Assembly: GCA_028821405.1 (NCBI GenBank)
Contig: JAPPGK010000119.1
Location: forward strand, 17,990-81,989
DNA from: Gammaproteobacteria bacterium
GTDB lineage: Bacteria; Pseudomonadota; Gammaproteobacteria; Pseudomonadales; Azotimanducaceae
DNA length: 64,000 nucleotides
Direction of reading: 5' to 3'
Shown here: positions 8,511 through 16,827 of the stretch, piece by piece
Position numbering within the stretch: the first letter of the stretch is position 1
Layout of the letters: each line of letters starts with the position of its first letter
The notes under the pieces: model-generated
The model's database searches: none
What the model saw: the letters and a program-made list of their open reading frames with translations, nothing else
What the model was told of the DNA's origin: nothing
Made by a program: the position numbers and the translations under genes

Positions 8511-8962
8511 CGGAGCTCCTTCGGCGTGACGTAGTCGAGGAGTTGCCAACGTCCCGCGACGTTCTCGAATGCCGCGACGCCCAGGGTCGGCACGCTATCG
8601 GTCACGATCCGACCCGCAAGGTGGTTTACCAGCGATGTCACGGTCGGGTTGTGGCCGATGAACGCCACGTGATCATCCCGGTGTCCGGCGAGGGTGTCTT
8701 CGACGACACCCAGGAACTCTCCCGGAGACGCCACGTAGAGGGCCGCATTCGGCAACACGGGAACGTCGTCGGTAAGCAGCTGCGCGGTTTGCACGGCGCG
8801 GGCCGCCGCGCTCGGCACGAACAGGGTGGGGCCCGCGTCGAGCCAGTCCCGGATCAGGGTCGCATCCTCGCTCGCGCGTTTTGCCAAGGGGCGGTTCTGG
8901 TCCAACACGCCGAACGGGCGCGCGGACTTGCCGTGACGAATTACCCAGAAGCGTTGGTTCAT
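8507..8962 (-). CDS. sixA: Histidine phosphatase, SixA-like
   Basis: A 151-residue cytoplasmic member of the branch 1 histidine phosphatase family. The catalytic RHG appears as RHGKS at residues 9-13, the conserved SAAARAVQTA helix provides the second Arg, and GHNP near residue 103 carries the second catalytic His. Length and motif order match SixA phosphohistidine phosphatases, which dephosphorylate His-phosphorylated phosphotransfer proteins. It ends the long minus-strand run that starts at argC, and its stop codon lies inside the five-hairpin element. The specific partner is not visible. Confidence 0.82.
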   Translation of the reverse strand: MNQRFWVIRHGKSARPFGVLDQNRPLAKRASEDATLIRDWLDAGPTLFVPSAAARAVQTAQLLTDDVPVLPNAALYVASPGEFLGVVEDTLAGHRDDHVAFIGHNPTVTSLVNHLAGRIVTDSVPTLGVAAFENVAGRWQLLDYVTPKELR

Positions 8963-8963
8963 G

Positions 8964-9113
8964 CTATGCGCACATCACCAGATCGCGAAGAACTCTTCGA
9001 ACGGTCAGGATGCCGGGGAAGCCACGGTTCTCGATCTCGCGCGCCAGATCCAGGGTCGCGCGCCTGCGCCCGGGCACGGCGGCGAGACTCAAGGCGGGAA
9101 GCGGATCGGGCAT
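8964..9113 (-). pseudogene. Remnant of an LLM-class (F420/FMN) oxidoreductase N-terminus
   Basis: From ATG 9113 the frame reads LPALSLAAVPGRRRATLDLA, then REIENRGFPGI, which is how certain LLM-class oxidoreductases begin, but after GFPGI it breaks into unrelated residues and stops at 8964, one base before the sixA start. The rest of the roughly 280-residue enzyme is absent. The simplest reading is an internal deletion that left about 35 codons. It could still be translated as a 49-residue peptide. The family call rests on a short stretch. Confidence 0.4.
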
Positions 9114-9162
9114 CGGATGCTCGCGGTTCGGCAGCCGGGCGATTGTAGCAATCCGGAAGCGG

Positions 9163-10254
9163 TCAACTGTTACAGCGCGAACCGGGCACGATTTCCCGAA
9201 TCGCCGCCAGCAGCAAGTCGTTCTCCGAGGCCGTGCCGACGGTGATGCGCAAACTGTTCGACAGCCGGGGTGTGTCGAAGTGGCGAACCACGATGCCGCG
9301 GTCGCGAAGCCCCATGAACAACGCCTTTGCGGACACCCAGGACGGCGCCTCGGCAAGTACGAAGTTCGATTGGGACTCCGGCACGGCAAACCCCAGTTCT
9401 GCGAGCCCGACCGTCATTCGTCGGCGCTCTCCTCGGACAGCACGCCAACCCCGCGCGGCGTAGGCGCGGTCGGCGAAAGCCGCCTCCGCAGCAACCTGGG
9501 CGAGCGTGTCGACGTTGTAGCTGTCCCGGGTCTTGGTGAGCACGGGGTCCACGAGTCCGGCGCTGCCGAGAAGGAACCCGACACGTACTCCAGCGAGCGA
9601 ATGACCCTTCGACAGCGTGCGCAGCAGCAGCAGATTGTCGTGGTCGGCCAGGAGAGAGGTCAGGTCGTGGCGAAGTTCGGGATCCACGAAATCCACGTAC
9701 GCTTCGTCCACCAGCAGCACGCCATCCAGTTCCCGGGCCACACCGGCGACCGTGCCCGCGTCCACGAGAACACCCGATGGCGCATGGGGATTCACTAGGC
9801 AGGTCAGCTTGGCGCCGGCGGCATTCATCCTCCCGGCGAAGCCGTCGGGCAACGACCAGTCGGCGGTCAGCTCGGCCGAAGCCACCTCGCAGCCCTGCAC
9901 GGCGGCGAGCACCGGGCATAGCGAATAGCCCGGCTCGGTGGTCCCGAAGGTCGCACCGGGATCCACAAAGGTCGTGATCGCGAGTCTTAGCGCCTCGTCC
10001 CCGCCGTTGGTGACGACCACTTGGTGCACCGACAGGCCGAATCGGGTCGCCACCTGGCGGCGGAAGCCATCGGCGGTCGCGGGCGGATAGCGGCGCAGCG
10101 CCCCGGCGTCGAACGAGCGAATCGCATCCGCCACCCGAGGAGAGGGCGGATAGGGATTCTCGTTGGTGTTGAGCTTGACGATGCCGGGATCCTGCGGTTG
10201 CTCGCCGTAGACGTAGCCCGTCATGCGCCGGACGCTGTCCCGCTCGTAGCTCAC
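9163..10254 (-). CDS. hisC: Histidinol-phosphate aminotransferase
   Basis: PLP-dependent class II aminotransferase that converts imidazole acetol phosphate to histidinol phosphate in histidine synthesis. The 363-residue product shows KLNTNENPYPPSP near the N-terminus, NGGDEALR, and the PLP lysine in TLSKGHSLAGVRVGF with the family Arg close behind; the C-terminal SLRITVGT completes the set. GTG 10254 is chosen because it overlaps the TGA of the preceding permease gene (GTGA) and gives the usual SYERDSVR opening. It is not in a his operon here; related HisC-like enzymes act on phenylalanine or other amino acids, so the exact substrate is moderately certain. Confidence 0.85.
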   Translation of the reverse strand: MSYERDSVRRMTGYVYGEQPQDPGIVKLNTNENPYPPSPRVADAIRSFDAGALRRYPPATADGFRRQVATRFGLSVHQVVVTNGGDEALRLAITTFVDPGATFGTTEPGYSLCPVLAAVQGCEVASAELTADWSLPDGFAGRMNAAGAKLTCLVNPHAPSGVLVDAGTVAGVARELDGVLLVDEAYVDFVDPELRHDLTSLLADHDNLLLLRTLSKGHSLAGVRVGFLLGSAGLVDPVLTKTRDSYNVDTLAQVAAEAAFADRAYAARGWRAVRGERRRMTVGLAELGFAVPESQSNFVLAEAPSWVSAKALFMGLRDRGIVVRHFDTPRLSNSLRITVGTASENDLLLAAIREIVPGSRCNS

Positions 10255-11321
10255 GGATCCGAGCCGGTCTGTCCGTCGTCGTCCGGCTCCTCGTCGTCGT
10301 CCACGGCTGCCGGGCGTGCGTCGGCGGGATCGAGCAGGTGGGCGATCCAATTGGTTGAGGGGTTCGCTTCCATGGCGATCTTCACGGTCATCGTCAGCGG
10401 CACCGACAGCAGCATGCCCACCGGTCCCAGCATCCAGCCCCAGAACACCAGGGACAGGAACACCACCAGCGTCGACAAGCCGAGCTCCCGGCCCATGAAC
10501 TTCGGCTCCACGACGCTGCCCATGACCACGTTCACCACCAGGAAGACGCCCGCCGTCGCCAGCGCGCTGATCGGCCCCAACTGCATGATCGCGAGCAGCA
10601 CCGGCGGAATCGCGGCAATGACGCTGCCGATGTTGGGCACGTAGTTCATCAGGAAGGCCAGGAGCCCCCATAGGATCGGGAAGTCGACGCCCAAGAGCCA
10701 AAGCGCCAAGCCCACGAATACGCCCGTGGCGATGCTGACCGTGGTCTTGATCGCGAAGTAGCGGTTGAGTTTCTCCGCGAAGCGCTTGAAGTGCGGCAGG
10801 TCCCGCTCCGGGTGGGTGAGCACGGTCCCGAGCTTGCGGGGGAAACTCCAGGCTTCGGTCAGGATGAACACCACCGCGAGCAGTATGAAGAAACTGTTCG
10901 TGAGCACGCTGCCGAGACTGCCCAATGCCTCCCCGGCAAAACCCAGCGCCCGGCCGGGATCCAGCAGCTCCGGCGAAAGCTCGATGCCGAGGCCACCGAG
11001 GAACGCGAGCGTGGGGTCGACCAGGGCAACGGCCCGCTCCTGGTAGAACGGCATGCGCCCGCGGAACGCCTCCGCCGACTCGGCGACGATGGCACCGAAG
11101 CCAATCAACACCGCGATCAAGGCGAGCACCACCACGGTGATGGCGAGACCCACGGGCAGGCGGTGCCGTTGCAGCCAGAACACGGGCGTGGCGGCGATCG
11201 TGGCGATGAACGCCGCCAACAGGAACGGCACCATGACCTGCTCCGCCGCCTTGATGCCGGCGGCGACGACGACGAGCGCTGCCAACGCGAGCAGCGGACT
11301 CGAGGGAACGCGTTCGCTCAC
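10251..11321 (-). CDS. AI-2E family transporter (PerM/YdiK type permease)
   Basis: A 356-residue polytopic inner-membrane protein with hydrophobic segments covering most of its length, two N-terminal helices, a soluble loop, then a C-terminal cluster containing LAFLMNYVPNIGSVIAAIPP and the GxxxEPKFMGRELGLS segment that marks this family. The tail is very acidic (DDDEEPDDD). Members have been linked to autoinducer-2 export or ion antiport, but substrate is unsettled. GTG 11321 is chosen as it starts shortly before the first helix; an ATG far upstream would read through the helicase gene. It lies 22 bp after the helicase and overlaps hisC by 4 nt. Confidence 0.82.
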   Translation of the reverse strand: MSERVPSSPLLALAALVVVAAGIKAAEQVMVPFLLAAFIATIAATPVFWLQRHRLPVGLAITVVVLALIAVLIGFGAIVAESAEAFRGRMPFYQERAVALVDPTLAFLGGLGIELSPELLDPGRALGFAGEALGSLGSVLTNSFFILLAVVFILTEAWSFPRKLGTVLTHPERDLPHFKRFAEKLNRYFAIKTTVSIATGVFVGLALWLLGVDFPILWGLLAFLMNYVPNIGSVIAAIPPVLLAIMQLGPISALATAGVFLVVNVVMGSVVEPKFMGRELGLSTLVVFLSLVFWGWMLGPVGMLLSVPLTMTVKIAMEANPSTNWIAHLLDPADARPAAVDDDEEPDDDGQTGSDP

Positions 11322-11343
11322 TGGAAACGCCCTCGGTTGGCCA

Positions 11344-12534
11344 TCACACCTCCGGCAACGTGCACTTGATGCCTTGGCCAAGCAACTCCTCGATGGGCGG
11401 CAGATCGAAGGCGTCGTCTTCGGAGACGAAGCTGATCGCGATGCCGCTGGCGCCCGCTCGGCCGGTCCGCCCGATGCGATGCACGTAGTCCTCGGCATCC
11501 TCCGGAAGATCGTAGTTGATGACGTGGCTGATGCCTTCCACGTGAATGCCCCGACCAGCCACGTCGGTGGCGATGACGAGGTTGGTCTCGCCGTCCTTGA
11601 AGCGCCGCATGGTGGCGAGGCGTTTGCGCTGCGGGATGTCGCCGGCAAGACTTTCGCACCTGACGCCCTGGCGCTGCAGGTAGCTCGTCAGCGTCCGCGC
11701 CGCATCGCGGCGGTTCACGAAGACCAGCGTGTGATCCGGTTTGTTCTTGCGCACGAAGTCGAGGAGCGTCCGGCGTTTGGCATCCCTCGCTACGGTCCAG
11801 AAACGCTGGTCGACGGTGTCGACGGCCAGCGATTCGGGCCGGATCGCCACATGCTCGGGATCGAGGGTCCACTGCGCGGCGAGATTCATAACGTCGTCGT
11901 TGAACGTGGCGCTGAAGAACAGGGTCTGCCGACCCCGCTTGCGCGGCGTCTGGTAGACGATCCGACGAACGTCGGGGATGAACCCCATGTCGAGCATCCG
12001 GTCCGCCTCGTCGATGACCAGCACCTCGACCCGGCTCAAGTCCGCCAGGCGCTGGCCGCAGAAGTCCAACAGGCGTCCGGGCGTTGCGACCAGAATGTCG
12101 ATGGGACCCTCGCGCAGGAGGTTTTTCTGCTTCTGGTAGTCGATGCCGCCAACCAGGCAGACGATCCGGGTATCCATGTACTTGGCAAGGTCGCGGGCAT
12201 CCGATTCGATCTGCAGCGCGAGTTCCCGCGTGGGCGCCAGCACCAACGCCCTCGCCCCGCCCGGCACCAGGGGTCGTTCGGCGGGAAACTCGGTCTGGCG
12301 GGTGAGAATCGTGATCAGGAAAGCCGCGGTCTTGCCGGTCCCGGTCTGGGCCTGGCCCGTCACGTCGTAGTCGGACAGGCTGTACGGAAGCACTTCTCCC
12401 TGGATCGGCGTGCAGCGTTCGAAGCCGAGATCGCCGATCGCCGCCATGACGGGCTCGGGCAGTCCCAGCTCCGAAAACTCGACGGCCTCGCCGTCGTCCA
12501 AGGCGAGTTCCCGTTCCGCTGGGTCTGACTTCAC
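11344..12534 (-). CDS. DEAD-box ATP-dependent RNA helicase, RhlB-like
   Basis: A 396-residue RNA helicase with every core motif in order: TPIQ (Q motif), AQTGTGKT (motif I), PTRELALQ (Ia), TPGRLLD (Ib), DEAD (II), SAT (III), then VFVNRRD, ATDVAGRGIHV (V) and HRIGRTGRAG (VI). It unwinds RNA in the cytoplasm, for degradation or ribosome assembly. The short C-terminus without a long basic tail is closer to RhlB than to RhlE or SrmB, but the assignment within the family is tentative. The GTG start at 12534 overlaps the aminotransferase stop by 4 nt. Confidence 0.92.
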   Translation of the reverse strand: MKSDPAERELALDDGEAVEFSELGLPEPVMAAIGDLGFERCTPIQGEVLPYSLSDYDVTGQAQTGTGKTAAFLITILTRQTEFPAERPLVPGGARALVLAPTRELALQIESDARDLAKYMDTRIVCLVGGIDYQKQKNLLREGPIDILVATPGRLLDFCGQRLADLSRVEVLVIDEADRMLDMGFIPDVRRIVYQTPRKRGRQTLFFSATFNDDVMNLAAQWTLDPEHVAIRPESLAVDTVDQRFWTVARDAKRRTLLDFVRKNKPDHTLVFVNRRDAARTLTSYLQRQGVRCESLAGDIPQRKRLATMRRFKDGETNLVIATDVAGRGIHVEGISHVINYDLPEDAEDYVHRIGRTGRAGASGIAISFVSEDDAFDLPPIEELLGQGIKCTLPEV

Positions 12535-13778
12535 GCCGGGTTCGACTGTCTGGCCGCGGCAACCTTGACGCATAGAGAGAGCACGTCGATTCCCGATTCG
12601 ACCTCTTGAAGCGTCGCCAGCGTCGGCGCAATGCGGATGTTGCGGTCCGCCGGGTCATGCCCGTGGGGAAAGGTCGCGCCTGCTGGCGTTAGCGCAACCC
12701 CCAACTCGCCGGCCAAGGCGACCACGGCCTTTGCCAGCCCGGGCCGGGTGTCGAGGGAGACGAAGTAGCCGCCCTTCGGGTCCGTCCACGTCGCGAGTCC
12801 CGTGCCGCCCAAGCCCCGTTTGAGACCTCGCTGCACGGCCTCGAACTTGGGCCGCACGATCTCCGCGTGGGCGCGCATGTGCGTCTCCAAGCGGTCCCGG
12901 GTGAGAAAACGCGCGTGGCGAAGCTGGTTCACCTTGTCCGGACCGACCATCAGAATCGACAGCCGCTTCTCGACGGCGTCCAGGAAGTTCGCCGAGCCAC
13001 CCACGAAGCTGATGCCGCCGCCGGCGAACGTGATCTTGGATGTCGACGCGAACATCGCGATGGAGTCTTCGGTGCCGGCGGCCTTGGCCAGGGGCAGGAT
13101 CGGCGTCAACCGAGGCGGCGGGAACGTGAAGTCGTGAACGGTGTAGGCGTTGTCCCAAAGCACGAGGAACGGCTGCTGATCATTCCGGGCATGCCGGCGC
13201 GGGAGCTCCGCGAGACGCCGCACGGTTTCCTCGGAGTAGATGCAGCCCGTCGGGTTCGAGTACTTGGGCACGCACCAGATGCACCGCACATCGGCGTCGT
13301 TGGTGACCAGATCTTCAACCACGTCCATGTCCGGGCCGGCATCCGTCATCGGCACCGTCACGAGTTGCATACCCAAGGCATCGGCAAGTGCGAAGTGGCG
13401 GTCGTAGCCGGGCACCGGACACAGGCACTTGACTTGGCCGGCGGCTCGCCAGGGGGTTCCGGTGAGACCCGTGTTCATCGCCGCGTCGAGCACGAAGAAC
13501 ATCAGCGTGAGACTCGCGTTGCCGCCGGCGATCACCTCGTCCGGCGCCACGTCGAGCAGCCGTGCGCCCAAGGCGCGGGCTTCCGGAAGACCCCGCAGCA
13601 TCCCGTAGTTGCGCACGTCCGTGCCGTCCTCGGCGACGTAGTCCCCGCCCAGGCAGCCGTCGAGTTCGTCGGCGAGATCGAGTTGCTCAGCCGCCGGCTT
13701 GCCGCGCGTCAAATCGAGGTGCAGGTTCGCACCCTTGAGGGAATCGAAACGTCCCTCCAAGTCGTCCCGCTCGGTCAC
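12531..13778 (-). CDS. Aspartate aminotransferase-like PLP enzyme (class I, MocR-type domain)
   Basis: A 415-residue fold type I aminotransferase. Visible features are the substrate-side RGKPAAEQLDL near the N-terminus, PGYDRHFAL, PKYSNPTGCIYS, the WDNAYTVHDF aspartate region, and the PLP-binding lysine in ASTSKITFAGGG. This wording matches the aminotransferase subgroup recently described as a distinct aspartate aminotransferase class in bacteria lacking AspC. The likely reaction is aspartate plus 2-oxoglutarate to oxaloacetate plus glutamate. GTG 13778 overlaps the argC stop (GTGA). Neighbouring argC and hisC suggest a small amino-acid operon. Confidence 0.85.
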   Translation of the reverse strand: MTERDDLEGRFDSLKGANLHLDLTRGKPAAEQLDLADELDGCLGGDYVAEDGTDVRNYGMLRGLPEARALGARLLDVAPDEVIAGGNASLTLMFFVLDAAMNTGLTGTPWRAAGQVKCLCPVPGYDRHFALADALGMQLVTVPMTDAGPDMDVVEDLVTNDADVRCIWCVPKYSNPTGCIYSEETVRRLAELPRRHARNDQQPFLVLWDNAYTVHDFTFPPPRLTPILPLAKAAGTEDSIAMFASTSKITFAGGGISFVGGSANFLDAVEKRLSILMVGPDKVNQLRHARFLTRDRLETHMRAHAEIVRPKFEAVQRGLKRGLGGTGLATWTDPKGGYFVSLDTRPGLAKAVVALAGELGVALTPAGATFPHGHDPADRNIRIAPTLATLQEVESGIDVLSLCVKVAAARQSNPA

Positions 13779-14728
13779 GGGTTCGCCCCGCCGGCGCAAA
13801 GTCCGGCCGTTTCGGGAAGGCCGAGCATCAGGTTCAGGTTCTGCACGGCGGCTCCGGCCGCGCCCTTGCCCAGATTGTCGTAGCGGCTTGCGATGAGCAC
13901 GTGGTCATCGTTGCCGAACACCATCAGGTCGAGGTGGTTCGTTCCGTTGCGTGCGGTTGGCGACAGGAAGCCGTCGTCCGAGAAATCGTCCGGGTTGTAG
14001 GGGTGGACATGGACGAACGGTTCGCCGGCATAGCGCTCGGCGAGAGTGCGATGCACGTCGACGGGTGCCGCGCCGCGCTGCAGTTCGGTTGCGAAGAGGC
14101 CCACCTGCACCAGCATGCCGCTTCGGTAGTGCCCGACCGCCGGAGTGAACAGCGGCGCATGGCTGATGTTCGCGTAGCGGCGCATCTCCGGCACGTGCTT
14201 GTGGTTCAGATCCAAGCCGTACGCACGGTGGCGCCAAGCGGCGGCGTCACAGTCCCGGTAGTTGGCGATCATCGACTTGCCGCCGCCCGAAAAGCCGGAC
14301 ACGGCGTTCACGCGCAGCGGCAGATCGGGGCTGACGAGCCCGCCATCGATCAACGGCCTTACGCTCAGCACAAAGCCCGTCGGGTAGCAGCCCGGGTTCG
14401 CGACCCGGTCGGCCGAGCGGATGGCTCGGCGTTGTCCCGCCTCGAGTTCCGGCAGTCCGTAGACCCAGCCGGCGTTGGTTCGGTGCGCGGTACTGGCGTC
14501 GAGAAAGCGCGCTTCGGGTGCGAGTTCGACGGCCTCCCGGGCCGCAGCGTCGGGCAGGCAGAGCACCGCGACGTCGGCTTCGGTGAGCAACTCGCGGCGA
14601 CGGGAAGAATCCTTGCGAAGATCCTCCTCGATGGCGAGCAACTCGATCCGGGCATGGCTTTGCAGCCGGGACGCGAGTTCCAGTCCCGTCGTGCCGGCCT
14701 GGCCGTCGATGAAGACACGGAGGGACAT
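13775..14728 (-). CDS. argC: N-acetyl-gamma-glutamyl-phosphate reductase, short (type 2) form
   Basis: Catalyses the NADPH reduction of N-acetylglutamyl phosphate in arginine synthesis. The 317-residue product matches the short ArgC class: an N-terminal nucleotide-binding GQAGTTGLEL, the catalytic cysteine in ANPGCYPTGF, the SGFSGGGKSM loop, and LNHKHVPEM with the conserved His. ATG 14728 gives the usual MSLRVFIDG start; ATG 14740, 12 bases upstream and in frame, is an alternative. It heads the minus-strand run, and 240 bp of upstream DNA, shared with the divergent ATPase gene, should hold its promoter. Confidence 0.92.
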   Translation of the reverse strand: MSLRVFIDGQAGTTGLELASRLQSHARIELLAIEEDLRKDSSRRRELLTEADVAVLCLPDAAAREAVELAPEARFLDASTAHRTNAGWVYGLPELEAGQRRAIRSADRVANPGCYPTGFVLSVRPLIDGGLVSPDLPLRVNAVSGFSGGGKSMIANYRDCDAAAWRHRAYGLDLNHKHVPEMRRYANISHAPLFTPAVGHYRSGMLVQVGLFATELQRGAAPVDVHRTLAERYAGEPFVHVHPYNPDDFSDDGFLSPTARNGTNHLDLMVFGNDDHVLIASRYDNLGKGAAGAAVQNLNLMLGLPETAGLCAGGANP

Positions 14729-14944
14729 GGAGGGGTGCATCGGCAGAAACACGGCGATTATAGCGCCCATGGGCGATCCGAACGCGCCGGTTGCGATGCG
14801 CCTTCGCCGGAGCCGGCTCGCGGACGTCGCGGCCCCGTCACGCCGGAAATCTCGCCGACGCCATTGCGGAAACCGGTCGGCGACTGTTGGCAAGCCCCCA
14901 GCCACGTCGGGATTACCTGCGGGACGAGGCGTTCGTGATTATAT

Positions 14945-14973
14945 TTGACACCATTGCCGCTGTTCATCATGAT
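14945..14973 (+). promoter_or_regulatory. Candidate sigma-70 promoter ahead of DUF4143 ATPase
   Basis: TTGACA at 14945-14950 and CATGAT at 14968-14973 are separated by 17 bp in an unusually AT-rich pocket of a GC-rich region. If used, the transcript would begin near 14980, so the ATG at 14969 could not be the start and a later TTG (15004) would be needed. TGATTAT at 14936 and ATAATCA at 14972 flank it as a weak inverted repeat. Confidence 0.3.
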
Positions 14974-16150
14974 AATCAGCAACTATGACGTTGATTGTCA
15001 CAACTTGACCGGCCCGATTCCCCGCTACCTGAACGTCCGCGAGATTCTCGACCGGCGATCCTGTCTGTTGTTCGGTCCTCGGCAGACGGGCAAGTCGACG
15101 CTGATCCGCCAGCAGCTTGCCGGGCTGCCGGTGTACAACCTGCTGGATCAGAGCCTGTTCCTGCGTCTGTCGCGCAATCCGACGCTGATCCGCGAGGCCT
15201 TGACGCCCGAGTCCTCCGCTATCGTCATCGACGAGATCCAACGGATGCCGGAACTGTTGAACGAGGTGCATCTCATGATCGAGGAGCACGGCATCCGCTT
15301 CTTCCTCACCGGCTCCAGCGCCCGGTCGTTGCGGCGGCGGGGCGTCAATCTACTCGGCGGCAGAGTTCGTTCCCGACGGCTGCATCCGTTCGTGCGCACC
15401 GAACTCGGCAACCGGTTCGAACTTCGCCGGGCATTGGAATACGGCCTCTTGCCGCCAATCTACTTCTCCGATGCGCCCGCCGAAGACCTGGCCGCCTACG
15501 CCGGGGACTACTTGAAGGAGGAGGTGGCGGCCGAGGCGCTCGTCCGCAATGTCGGGGCGTTCAGCCGTTTCCTCGAGGTCGCCGCGCTTGCACACGGCGA
15601 AATGATCAACTTCACCAACATGGCTAGCGACTCGCAGGTTCCGGTATCCACAGTGCGCGAGTACTACGGGATCCTCAAGGACACGTTGATCGCGCACGAG
15701 GTGCCCGCGTTCGCGGAAACGTCCAAGCGCAAGGCGATTTCGACGGCGAAGTACTACCTGTTCGACATCGGTCTCGCGCGCCATCTGCAGGGCAGAACGG
15801 GGCTGGCGCCGGGAACGTTCGAATACGGCAGCGCCTTCGAGAGCGTCGTCTTCCAGGAGATCAAGGCCTTCTGCGACTACCACCGGCTCGACACGCCCCG
15901 CTACTGGCGATCCAAATCGAACATCGAAGTGGATTTCGTGTTCGCCAACCTCGCCGTCGAAGTCAAGGCCAAACGCGTTGTCGGCACACGCGACATGCGC
16001 GGTCTGGTCGCGTTGCGAGAAGAGGGTCTGTTCGAGGGCTACATCGTCGTGTGCATGGAGTCCACACCGAGAACGGTCGATGGCATCCGCATCCTGCCCT
16101 GGGCGAACTTCCTCGACGAGTTGTGGCGCGGCAAGTTGACGACCCACTGA
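14969..16150 (+). CDS. AAA-family ATP-binding protein with DUF4143 domain
   Basis: A 393-residue ATPase. The Walker A is FGPRQTGKST near residue 37, Walker B is AIVIDEIQRMP, and the sensor-like FLTGSSARSLR follows; the C-terminal half is the DUF4143 domain, ending with the nuclease-like VDFVFANLAVEVKAK strand in which an acidic residue and the Glu-x-Lys pair of a PD-(D/E)xK fold can be seen. Families like this are abundant, often mobile or antitoxin/defence-linked, and their role is unknown. A second member lies at 23259-24509. The start is uncertain (ATG 14969, or TTG 15004 just before the conserved GPIPRYL). The local AT-rich promoter region suggests horizontal gain. Confidence 0.78.
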   Translation: MIISNYDVDCHNLTGPIPRYLNVREILDRRSCLLFGPRQTGKSTLIRQQLAGLPVYNLLDQSLFLRLSRNPTLIREALTPESSAIVIDEIQRMPELLNEVHLMIEEHGIRFFLTGSSARSLRRRGVNLLGGRVRSRRLHPFVRTELGNRFELRRALEYGLLPPIYFSDAPAEDLAAYAGDYLKEEVAAEALVRNVGAFSRFLEVAALAHGEMINFTNMASDSQVPVSTVREYYGILKDTLIAHEVPAFAETSKRKAISTAKYYLFDIGLARHLQGRTGLAPGTFEYGSAFESVVFQEIKAFCDYHRLDTPRYWRSKSNIEVDFVFANLAVEVKAKRVVGTRDMRGLVALREEGLFEGYIVVCMESTPRTVDGIRILPWANFLDELWRGKLTTH

Positions 16151-16176
16151 CCGAACGCGTACCGCTCACGGGGTCG

Positions 16177-16827
16177 TCAGGCGAAGCGGGCGTCCAGCCA
16201 CCGCGCGATGTCGGCGATCTCCTGCGGGCAAACCTCGTGGCCCATCCCGTACTCGTGCCACTCCACGCCGTAGCCCAACCCGGTTAGCGCTTCCCGGGAC
16301 GTGATGGCGCGGGTGATGGGGATCATCGGGTCCATCTGCCCGTGGGCCATGAATATCGGCGTGTCGATGCTCGCGAAACTGATCAGATCGGCGAGGTTCT
16401 CGGGGTCGTGTACGTAGGTGGACAACGCCATCACGCCGGCGAAACGTGTCTCGGAACGCAGCGCGAGATGCAGCGCAATCACACCGCCCTGCGAGAAACC
16501 GGCAAGCGCAATTCGCGAGCGCGGCACACCCCGGGCCTCCTCGTGTCGGACCAGGTCCTCCACGGCATCCGCGGATTTCCGGATGTCCGCAGTCCCGGCG
16601 AGGGGCTGGCGCGGGTCGATGTCGTACCAGGCGCGCATCTCCATGCCGCCGTTGATGGTCACCGGACGCACGGGCGCGTTGGGAAACACGAACCGCACCG
16701 AGACGCCCAGTTCGAGCATCGGTACGATGGGCTCGAAGTCGTGGCCGTCGGCACCCAGCCCGTGCAGCCAGATAACCGTGCCGGCGCTACCGCCGTGGGG
16801 CTGTAGCTCGATCGTCTCTAGAGGCAT
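16177..16827 (-). CDS. Carboxylesterase/phospholipase family alpha/beta hydrolase
   Basis: A 216-residue cytoplasmic esterase of the Abhydrolase_2 (acyl-protein thioesterase/carboxylesterase) family. The triad is readable: Ser in GFSQGG near residue 113, Asp in HGQMDPMIP near 163, and His in YGMGHEVCP near 197; the oxyanion WLHGLGADG is near residue 20. These enzymes cleave short-chain acyl esters. The ATG shares one base with the stop of the upstream O-methyltransferase, so the pair is co-transcribed. It converges with the ATPase gene across 26 bp. Confidence 0.9.
   Translation of the reverse strand: MPLETIELQPHGGSAGTVIWLHGLGADGHDFEPIVPMLELGVSVRFVFPNAPVRPVTINGGMEMRAWYDIDPRQPLAGTADIRKSADAVEDLVRHEEARGVPRSRIALAGFSQGGVIALHLALRSETRFAGVMALSTYVHDPENLADLISFASIDTPIFMAHGQMDPMIPITRAITSREALTGLGYGVEWHEYGMGHEVCPQEIADIARWLDARFA

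Noticed and set aside
14936-14978. TGATTAT...ATAATCA inverted repeat as an operator
   Set aside because: Only 7 bp with a 29-bp spacer; expected by chance in an AT-rich pocket. Mentioned only beside the promoter candidate.
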